This document shows positions 5,427 through 10,758 of a stretch of 10,758 nt of DNA, one piece after another. Source of the DNA: Sulfurovum sp. Its GTDB lineage: Bacteria > Campylobacterota > Campylobacteria > Campylobacterales > Sulfurovaceae. Position 1 is the first letter of the stretch. Every line of letters begins with the position of its first letter. The notes beneath the pieces were generated by a model, which had not been told where the DNA came from, made no database searches, and was given only the letters and a program-made list of their open reading frames with translations. The translations under genes and the position numbers were made by a program. The stretch lies in contig JALWME010000218.1 of assembly GCA_027083995.1 (NCBI GenBank), forward strand, positions 1-10,758. Reading direction: 5' to 3'.

Positions 5427-6341
5427 ATGAAAAGTAAAATAGTCTATATGGGAACACCCCATTATGCAAAAGAGATATTGGAAGCTTTGGTTGATGCTGA
5501 AGATATGGAGGTGTCGTTGGTACTCACACAACCAGACAGACCAGTAGGGCGTAAAAAGGTCTTGACACCACCACCAGTAAAGGTCTTGGCAGAGCAAAAT
5601 GGCATAGAAGCTTTACAGCCAAATAGACTCTCTGATGAGGGGATTTTTGAGACTATACAAAATGTAAAACCTGACTTTATAGTCGTGGCAGCTTTTGGGC
5701 AGATATTGCCTAAAAACATACTAGATATTGCACCATGTATTAATCTGCACGCCTCACTTTTACCCCAATATAGAGGTGCTTCTCCTGTACAGCAGTCTTT
5801 GCTCAATGGTGATGAAAAAACAGGGGTAACCTCCATGCTGATGGAAGAGGGGCTTGATACGGGAGCTATACTTGAGAGTGTGGAGTTTCTCATCCCTCGT
5901 GATATGCGACTGCATGCTTTGATGCAACAGCTCACTGTTGATGCATGCAGGCTTACTTTGAGTACCGTACGCAACTTTAAAACACTCACACCACTTAAGC
6001 AAGACGAAACCCAGGCAACACTTTGCAAAAAAATTAAAAAGTCAGATGGGCAGATAGATTTTGAGGATGCACAGCGTATTTACAATAAATACAGAGCATT
6101 TGAAGGGTGGCCTGGGATTTTTCATGCCAATGGCACAAAGTTTGATTGCTTATCATTGGTTGATACTGAAAGTAAGAATAGTGCTTACGAGATACTTGCA
6201 TTTGAAGAGGATGCTGTAGTTGTAGGGTGCAATAGGGGAGCATTGAAGATAGCCACACTTCAGCCTGCTTCCAAAAAAGCTATGTCTGCCAAGGCATATT
6301 GTGTAGGAAGAGGACTTAAAGTTGGAAATACAATTATTTAA
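5427..6341 (+). CDS. fmt: Methionyl-tRNA formyltransferase
   Basis: Transfers a formyl group from 10-formyltetrahydrofolate to initiator Met-tRNA. The 304-residue protein has the N-terminal Rossmann-type transferase domain with the folate/catalytic signature INLHASLLPQYRGASPVQ (105-122) and LDTGAIL (143-149). Asn106, His108 and Asp144 occupy the same numbers as the E. coli catalytic triad. The C-terminal tRNA-binding domain (about 207-304) contains KYRAFEGWPG (221-230) and ends LQPASKKAMSAKAYCVGRG, as usual. The ATG at 5427 has only a distant GAGG (5409-5412, 14 nt away), so initiation may be weak or coupled to read-through from vapC 22 bp upstream. The 3' end overlaps birA by 20 bp. I recall this gene directly after proB in relatives; here the toxin-antitoxin insert intervenes. 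Confidence 0.98.
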   Translation: MKSKIVYMGTPHYAKEILEALVDAEDMEVSLVLTQPDRPVGRKKVLTPPPVKVLAEQNGIEALQPNRLSDEGIFETIQNVKPDFIVVAAFGQILPKNILDIAPCINLHASLLPQYRGASPVQQSLLNGDEKTGVTSMLMEEGLDTGAILESVEFLIPRDMRLHALMQQLTVDACRLTLSTVRNFKTLTPLKQDETQATLCKKIKKSDGQIDFEDAQRIYNKYRAFEGWPGIFHANGTKFDCLSLVDTESKNSAYEILAFEEDAVVVGCNRGALKIATLQPASKKAMSAKAYCVGRGLKVGNTII

Positions 6342-6957
6342 AACACTTCCCTCAACACAGATATATCTTGTAGCTGCTATAGAAGAAAATAGCGTCCAAG
6401 CACCCATAGCTGTGCTTGCTTTAGAACAAAATGCAGGGATAGGAAGCCGTGATAACGGATGGGTTGGAGGAGAAGGAAATTTTTTTGCTTCTGTGGCTGT
6501 AAAGTTGAAGGATTTACCTGCAGATTTACCCTTGGCATCTACCTCTATCTATTTCTCTTTTATTATGAAAAAAGTACTTTTGGAACTTGGTGAAAATATC
6601 TGGCTAAAATGGCCCAATGACTTCTATAAAAATGATGAAAAAGTAGGTGGAACCATTACAAAAAAAGTAAATGATACTTTAGTGTGTGGAATTGGGATAA
6701 ATTTAAAAAAATCTCAAAATGGTTATAGTGGCTTGCAGAGCGATATTTCTCCTCAATTTTTACTGGAAAAATACATTTTGGCACTTAAAAAGTTTCCAAA
6801 ATGGAAGCAGATTTTTAGTGAGTATAAGATAGAATTTGAGTTAAGCAGAAAGTTTTCAGTTCATATTGAAAACTATCAAAAGAGCCTATCTGACGCGACT
6901 TTACAGCCAGATGGGTCCCTAATGTTAGCAGGGGAGAGGGTGTATAGTTTACGATGA
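6322..6957 (+). CDS. birA: Biotin--protein ligase, catalytic core only
   Basis: Activates biotin with ATP and attaches it to the biotin carboxyl carrier protein. The 211-residue protein starts directly with the ligase domain (MEIQLFKTLPSTQIYL), so the N-terminal DNA-binding domain of E. coli BirA is missing and it cannot be the classical repressor. Visible motifs are the biotinyl-AMP loop GIGSRDNGW (39-47, a variant of GRGRxxR-W), LKWPNDFY (95-102), KVGGTIT (107-113, with the conserved Lys107) and CGIGINL (122-128). I place the start at TTG 6322, inside fmt, because a good AGGA site lies at 6311-6314 and the product aligns with the usual family start. The stop overlaps parA as ATGA. Confidence 0.93.
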   Translation: MEIQLFKTLPSTQIYLVAAIEENSVQAPIAVLALEQNAGIGSRDNGWVGGEGNFFASVAVKLKDLPADLPLASTSIYFSFIMKKVLLELGENIWLKWPNDFYKNDEKVGGTITKKVNDTLVCGIGINLKKSQNGYSGLQSDISPQFLLEKYILALKKFPKWKQIFSEYKIEFELSRKFSVHIENYQKSLSDATLQPDGSLMLAGERVYSLR

Positions 6958-7739
6958 GTGAAATAATAAGTATAGCCAACCAAAAAGGTGGCGTAGGTAA
7001 AACGACAACAGCTGTCAATTTGGCAGCTTCTTTGGCAGAGAAAGGAAAAAAAGTCCTTCTTTTGGATATAGATCCTCAGTCTAATGCAACCACTTCATTG
7101 GGTTTTTCAAGAGGTGACTACGAGTTTAATATATATCATGTACTTATAGGGACAAAAAAGCTTTCAGAAGTACTGCTCAATACAAACATTAAAAACCTAT
7201 CTTTAGTTCCTTCAAATATAGGACTTGTAGGTATAGAAAAAGAGTTTTATAGTCCAAAGAAAAAAAATAGAGAATTGGTATTAAAAGAGAAACTAAAAGA
7301 GGTTTCAAAAAAATTTGATTTTATTATTATTGATTCACCTCCAGCTTTGGGACCTATTACAATTAATGCACTGAGTGCATCAGATTCTGTTATTATTCCT
7401 ATTCAATGTGAATTTTTTGCACTAGAAGGATTGGCACAGTTGTTAAATACTGTAAGTCTTTTGAAAAAAACGATTAATCCTAAGCTTAAAATAAAAGGTT
7501 TTTTGCCTACAATGTATTCTAAACAGAATAATCTTTCCAAGCAAGTACTTGCTGACTTATCTCACCACTTTAAGGATAAACTCTTTCATATCAAAAAAGG
7601 AAAAGAGTGTATTGTTGTACCACGAAATGTGAAGATAGCGGAAGCACCAAGTTTTGGTAAACCTATTACTGCCTATGCAAATAAATCTAAGGGTTCTGTT
7701 GCCTATAGAGATCTTGCTACTGTTATTGCAAGAGGCTAG
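6954..7739 (+). CDS. parA: Chromosome-partitioning ATPase ParA (Soj family)
   Basis: Walker-type ATPase that binds DNA non-specifically as an ATP dimer and moves ParB-parS complexes, so it acts in origin segregation. The 261 residues show the deviant Walker A motif KGGVGKTT (11-18) with its signature Lys11, the A' motif DIDPQSNAT (38-46) and the Walker B motif FIIIDSPPALG (123-133, Asp127). The protein lacks the N-terminal helix-turn-helix extension of plasmid type Ia ParA, matching chromosomal Soj. It overlaps birA by four bases and is followed after 3 bp by parB. I recall its place between birA and parB upstream of the ATP synthase genes as conserved in Campylobacterota. Confidence 0.97.
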   Translation: MSEIISIANQKGGVGKTTTAVNLAASLAEKGKKVLLLDIDPQSNATTSLGFSRGDYEFNIYHVLIGTKKLSEVLLNTNIKNLSLVPSNIGLVGIEKEFYSPKKKNRELVLKEKLKEVSKKFDFIIIDSPPALGPITINALSASDSVIIPIQCEFFALEGLAQLLNTVSLLKKTINPKLKIKGFLPTMYSKQNNLSKQVLADLSHHFKDKLFHIKKGKECIVVPRNVKIAEAPSFGKPITAYANKSKGSVAYRDLATVIARG

Positions 7740-7742
7740 TTG

Positions 7743-8621
7743 ATGGCACTGGGTAGAGGATTAGGCGATATCCTCTCTGAGGTAGAGGAGGCCTATGAAA
7801 AAGATTTGTCAGATATAGATAGTTTTGAGCTTGAAGCCCAAGGGGCTAGGGTTGCTGAAATTGAAACTGGCAGTATTACAACCAATCCTTTTCAGCCACG
7901 TAAGCATTTTGATGATCAGGCTCTTAGAGAGTTAAGTGAGTCTATTAGAGAATATGGGTTACTTCAGCCTATTGTCGTGATGGAAAAAGAAGAGGGCTAT
8001 TTGCTCATTGCAGGAGAACGTCGTCTTCGTGCACATAAACTTGCAAAAATGGGTACGATAAAGGCCATTATTGCAGATGTTGATATTGATGACATAAAAC
8101 TTCGTGAATTGGCACTTCTTGAAAATATACAAAGAGAAGATCTTAATGCCATTGAATTGGCAAACTCTTATGCTGAACTAATAGGTGTACATGATATTAC
8201 ACATGATGAACTTTCATCCATCGTACATAAAAGTCGTTCACAAATTACCAACACAATGCGTTTATTGAGCTTATCATCTTATGTACAAAATAAATTGATT
8301 GAAAATAGAATTTCACAAGGTCATGCCAAAGTCTTAGTGGGGCTTGATGAGAAAAAACAAAAAATCATTATAGACTCAGTAATAGGACAAAAATTATCAG
8401 TGCGTGATACTGAAAATATAGTGAAGAGTTATAAAGTTTCTACCTCTATTGTCAAGCAAAAAAATAAAAATACTGATTTACTGCAGAAATATGCAGTATC
8501 TTTTAAAGAACTTTTAGCCCTTAAACATAAATTAAAGTCTAAAAGTATTGAGATATATTTTAATGATGAAGAAGAGGTAGAAAGCTTTTTGGAAGTATTT
8601 ACATCATTTAAAGAGAAGTAG
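7743..8621 (+). CDS. parB: Chromosome-partitioning protein ParB (CTPase, parS-binding)
   Basis: Binds parS, spreads as a CTP-dependent DNA clamp and stimulates ParA. The 292 residues start MALGRGLGDILSEVEE, an N-terminal peptide of the GRGL type that contacts ParA. The ParB/Srx domain follows: ITTNPFQPRKHFDDQALREL (45-64), YGLLQPIVV (71-79) and the CTP-binding GERRLRA (91-97). Next are ENIQREDLNAIE (127-138), a helix-turn-helix around 155-176 (SSIVHKSRSQITNTMRLL) and a Lys-rich C-terminal dimerisation region (about 235-292). I start at ATG 7743, with AGAGG at 7731-7735; an adjacent in-frame TTG at 7740 would add one residue. No parS-like palindrome (TGTTTCACGTGAAACA type) was found in the window. 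Confidence 0.97.
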   Translation: MALGRGLGDILSEVEEAYEKDLSDIDSFELEAQGARVAEIETGSITTNPFQPRKHFDDQALRELSESIREYGLLQPIVVMEKEEGYLLIAGERRLRAHKLAKMGTIKAIIADVDIDDIKLRELALLENIQREDLNAIELANSYAELIGVHDITHDELSSIVHKSRSQITNTMRLLSLSSYVQNKLIENRISQGHAKVLVGLDEKKQKIIIDSVIGQKLSVRDTENIVKSYKVSTSIVKQKNKNTDLLQKYAVSFKELLALKHKLKSKSIEIYFNDEEEVESFLEVFTSFKEK

Positions 8622-8768
8622 TTTGGGGTTATTGGAGATACCCATATATTCAAGTAAAAATATTAATAATAGTAATCTCATACTTATTTTTATGTAATCC
8701 GTATGATTATTAATCAAGTCCTCATAACATTAATGGTAAAATTACGCGAAATTACATGAGGAGTTTTA
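8622..8768. other. parB-atpF' intergenic segment
   Basis: 147 bp without a gene. After the parB stop there is a weak stem (GGG-TAT with ATACCC, 8626-8643, one bulged T), not followed by a T-run. An inverted pair TCATAC (8678-8683) and GTATGA (8701-8706) flanks a T-rich loop; its role is unknown. The right end carries the ATP synthase promoter. Confidence 0.4.
8734..8763 (+). promoter_or_regulatory. Probable promoter and RBS of the ATP synthase genes
   Basis: TGGTAAAAT at 8734-8742 matches an extended -10 (TGnTAnAAT) 26 bp upstream of the atpF' ATG, and a strong GAGGAG ribosome-binding site lies at 8758-8763. No -35 hexamer is seen. The short direct repeat AAATTAC sits between them. Confidence 0.55.
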
Positions 8769-9191
8769 ATGCTTGACCTACATTTACCATTGATGTTGTT
8801 TGTTCTTGTTTTATTTCTAACCCTTCTTGTAGTTCTAAATAATATGCTATTTAAGCCATTGGTTAAGTTCATGGATGATAGAGATATCTCTATAGCAAAA
8901 GATTTAGAAGCTGCAAAGGGTTTGAGTGGTAATACAGATGAACTCAATGCTAAAGCAGAAGACATTCTTAGCAATGCTAAAAATGAAGCTGCTACAATAA
9001 GACAGAAAGCAATCGATAATGAGAAGATATTGGCTGCAAGTAAAGTTGAAACGAAACAAAATGAAATTGACAAAGAGTATGAAGGGTTTGTTGCAAAACT
9101 AGCTTCTGAAAAAGAGACACTCAAGAATGAGTTGCTCTCACAAATGCCTCTTTTTAAAGAGAGTCTTAAAGCTAAGTTTAGCAAATTATAG
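8769..9191 (+). CDS. atpF': F1Fo ATP synthase subunit b' (second peripheral-stalk subunit)
   Basis: The 140-residue protein has one N-terminal membrane helix (LPLMLFVLVLFLTLLVVLNN, residues 6-25), the typical cytoplasmic junction LFKPLVKFMDDRD (27-39) and a long charged coiled coil (about 40-138) with many Ala, Lys and Glu. It would pair with subunit b to form a b-b' heterodimeric stator, as in cyanobacteria and phototrophic alphaproteobacteria. I recall the same tandem b'/b arrangement in Campylobacter. It is the first gene of the ATP synthase run, behind an extended -10 promoter, and lies 12 bp before atpF. Subunits a and c are not encoded here. Confidence 0.92.
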   Translation: MLDLHLPLMLFVLVLFLTLLVVLNNMLFKPLVKFMDDRDISIAKDLEAAKGLSGNTDELNAKAEDILSNAKNEAATIRQKAIDNEKILAASKVETKQNEIDKEYEGFVAKLASEKETLKNELLSQMPLFKESLKAKFSKL

Positions 9192-9203
9192 GAAGGGATA
9201 CAT

Positions 9204-9752
9204 ATGAAAAAAATTACACTATTGTCTTTGCTTGTGGTACCTGCTTTTCTTTTGGCTTCAGGTTCTGTAGATGGAGAGACAACACGTTACTTTGCCCAAA
9301 CTGGTAGAGAAACTGACTTTTTTCCCAGAATTGTCAACTTTACTATTTTTGCAGCATTGCTTTATTACTTGTTGGCCAATCCTATTAAGGAATTTTTTAA
9401 GGGTCGCAAGGAAGATATCGCGGCTCAGTTAAATGAGATAGAAGAAAAACTTCAAGCAGCTAAAGATGAGAAAAAAGAAGCTCAAATTCGCCTAAAAGAA
9501 TCTGAGAAGAAAGCAGATCAAATTATTGCTGATGCAAAAAAAGAAGCACTACTCTTGGTACAAAAAATTGTTGAATCAAATCAGCATGATTTGGATATCA
9601 TGGCTAAACAAGCAGAAGAGAAAATGTCTTTTGAAGAGAGAAGAACTGTAAGAGAAGCAATTGATGAAGTTCTGAGTGAAAATATAACAAATGATGATAT
9701 TATTCTTAATGAAGAAAAAGTTGTAGATATCATTACGAAGAAGGTAGCATAG
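9204..9752 (+). CDS. atpF: F1Fo ATP synthase subunit b
   Basis: Peripheral-stalk subunit b, 182 residues. A first hydrophobic stretch (MKKITLLSLLVVPAFLLASG, 1-20) looks like a cleavable signal peptide; the true membrane anchor follows at about 42-62 (IVNFTIFAALLYYLLANPIK). After it the sequence KEFFKGRKEDIAAQLNEIEE begins the long cytoplasmic coiled coil to about residue 155, and the end (about 150-182) should meet the delta subunit. The double hydrophobic start is unlike E. coli b, which begins with its anchor. An AGGAAGGGA ribosome-binding site precedes the ATG at 9204. The stop is one base before atpH. Confidence 0.95.
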   Translation: MKKITLLSLLVVPAFLLASGSVDGETTRYFAQTGRETDFFPRIVNFTIFAALLYYLLANPIKEFFKGRKEDIAAQLNEIEEKLQAAKDEKKEAQIRLKESEKKADQIIADAKKEALLLVQKIVESNQHDLDIMAKQAEEKMSFEERRTVREAIDEVLSENITNDDIILNEEKVVDIITKKVA

Positions 9753-9753
9753 T

Positions 9754-10281
9754 ATGGAAGAACTAATCGCAAAAAGATATGCCAAGGCACTCTCTTCGGT
9801 AAGTAAAGATATTTCTACTGTTACGGATGTATTAAATATTTTATCAAGTGCCATATCAACGCCAAAGGTAAAATCAACTTTAACTTCACCTATTATATCT
9901 TCAGATAAAAAAACAGAAATGGTTTTATCTACATTAGGTAATGATGCAGATAGTATACTTGTAAATTTTATTAAAATTTTAGGAGAAAACAAGAGACTTG
10001 ATTTAATTCCTGCTATTGCCAAAGTATTAAATGCAGACTTGCAAAAAGTTGCAAATAAATATGAAGGTGTATTATCAAGTAAAGAAATATTAGATGATAG
10101 GGCATTAAATAAATTGGAAGAGACACTTAAAAAGTATACAGGTTCAAGCATCAAGCTCACACAGGAAAAGTCTGATTTAGATGGCTTACGTGTTGCAGTA
10201 GATGATTTAGGTATTGAGGTAAACTTTTCTAAACAGAGAGTTAAAGAACAATTAATTGATTTTATTAAGAAATCACTATAG
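9754..10281 (+). CDS. atpH: F1Fo ATP synthase subunit delta
   Basis: Joins the b/b' stalk to the top of the alpha3beta3 head. The 175-residue protein, of normal delta (OSCP) length, opens MEELIAKRYAKALSSV, the family's typical first helix, and ends in the domain EGVLSSKEILDDRALNKLEE (about 109-128) with VDDLGIEVNFSKQRVKEQL near 148-166; the usual GG-x-I-x(2)-G segment near the end is reduced to LDGLRVAVDDLGIEV. It starts one base after the atpF stop and is followed after 23 bp by atpA, so it should be co-transcribed with both. Confidence 0.95.
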   Translation: MEELIAKRYAKALSSVSKDISTVTDVLNILSSAISTPKVKSTLTSPIISSDKKTEMVLSTLGNDADSILVNFIKILGENKRLDLIPAIAKVLNADLQKVANKYEGVLSSKEILDDRALNKLEETLKKYTGSSIKLTQEKSDLDGLRVAVDDLGIEVNFSKQRVKEQLIDFIKKSL

Positions 10282-10304
10282 TTATCTAACACAAAGGAGT
10301 ATTC

Positions 10305-10758
10305 GTGGCAGTTAAATTGCAAGCAGATGAGATAAGTTCAATCATCAAAGAGAGAATTGAAAATTTTGAAATTGATGTAGATATCAATGAAGTAGGAAAA
10401 GTAGTAGGTATTGCAGATGGTATTACAACAGTATATGGTCTTAACAATGTTATGGCTGGTGAAGTTGTAGAGTTTGACAATGGGGCTAAAGGTCTTGTAT
10501 TAAACCTTGAAGAAGCAAATGTAGGTGTTGTTATTCTTGGGTCTAGTACAGGAATCAAAGAAGGAATGAGCGTAAAAAGAGCTGGTGAACTTCTTAAAAC
10601 ACCAGTTGGTGATTCTATCATAGGTAGAGTAGTTAACCCACTTGGTGAACCTGTAGATGGCAAAGGTACAATCGAAGCAAAAGAGTATAGATTTATTGAA
10701 GAAAAAGCACCAGGGATTATGGCTAGAAAGTCTGTTCATGAGCCACTTCAAACTGGTA
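10305..10758 (+). CDS. atpA: F1Fo ATP synthase subunit alpha, N-terminal part
   Basis: Non-catalytic nucleotide-binding subunit of the F1 head. The first 151 codons are present and the gene runs off the right edge. I choose GTG 10305 as start: a strong AAAGGAG site lies at 10293-10299 and the product then opens [20 protein letters not shown], the normal family start (initiator read as Met). The beta-barrel crown follows, with [20 protein letters not shown] and EVVEF. Next come [15 protein letters not shown] and [20 protein letters not shown], and the last visible part, [17 protein letters not shown], precedes the Walker A motif that must lie just outside the window. Confidence 0.97.
   Translation, partial: MAVKLQADEISSIIKERIENFEIDVDINEVGKVVGIADGITTVYGLNNVMAGEVVEFDNGAKGLVLNLEEANVGVVILGSSTGIKEGMSVKRAGELLKTPVGDSIIGRVVNPLGEPVDGKGTIEAKEYRFIEEKAPGIMARKSVHEPLQTG

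Noticed and set aside
5462..6028. 188-codon open frame on the minus strand inside fmt
   Set aside because: It is Ser/Cys-rich, antisense to a fully conserved fmt with intact catalytic residues, and has no start context or family resemblance.
6954..8768. A parS site near parAB
   Set aside because: I looked for palindromes of the GTTTCAC/GTGAAAC type here and elsewhere in the window and found none, so the site must lie outside.
8714..9184. 156-codon open frame on the minus strand within atpF'
   Set aside because: Low-complexity Ser/Leu translation that mirrors the Ala/Lys/Glu coiled coil of subunit b'.
9576..10322. 248-codon open frame on the minus strand across the atpF end and atpH
   Set aside because: Ser/Leu/Phe-rich shadow of the AT-rich coding strand; it spans three well-supported ATP synthase genes.

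Overview
The window is a stretch of low-GC chromosome from a bacterium of the Campylobacterota (Epsilonproteobacteria). A free-living, Sulfurovum- or Sulfurimonas-like member is my best guess, but the genus is not proven. The call rests on gene order (rplU-rpmA, obgE-proB, fmt-birA-parA-parB, atpF'-atpF-atpH-atpA), which I recall as the order in Campylobacter jejuni and relatives. It also rests on lineage-typical proteins: an L27 with the [13 protein letters not shown]-terminus, a short glutamate 5-kinase without a PUA domain, a catalytic-core-only biotin ligase, and paired b' and b subunits of the ATP synthase.

Layout: positions 1-107 hold the C-terminus of a RidA/YjgF-family enamine/imine deaminase. 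Next come the ribosomal protein genes rplU (221-526) and rpmA (643-897), separated by a GC-richer, hairpin-rich spacer and closed by a strong intrinsic terminator (901-935). A small lipoprotein gene on the minus strand (988-1269) separates rpmA from obgE. Its start region faces the obgE promoter. obgE (1359-2471) and proB (2473-3240) are one nucleotide apart and are followed by a 12-bp hairpin.

Positions 3241-5426 form an accessory insert at a junction (proB|fmt) that is normally tight in this phylum. It contains a ribbon-helix-helix antitoxin plus PIN toxin module, a minus-strand gene for an exported OB-fold-like protein, and a second, unrelated VapBC-type module. The second module ends only 22 bp before fmt, so the essential genes downstream may be transcribed at least partly from a toxin-antitoxin promoter.

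Positions 5427-8621 hold fmt, birA, parA and parB, tightly packed and overlapping (20-bp and 4-bp overlaps, then 3 bp). Functions here are formylation of initiator tRNA, protein biotinylation and chromosome partition. A 147-bp spacer with an extended -10 promoter precedes the F1Fo ATP synthase genes atpF' (b'), atpF (b), atpH (delta) and the first 151 codons of atpA (alpha), which runs off the right edge.

Most of the window is core housekeeping DNA. The unusual parts are the toxin-antitoxin insert, the lipoprotein insert between rpmA and obgE, and several structured intergenic segments. I see no tRNA, rRNA, CRISPR array, insertion sequence or parS-like palindrome. No gene-free stretch exceeds 300 bases; the longest is 4515-4791.
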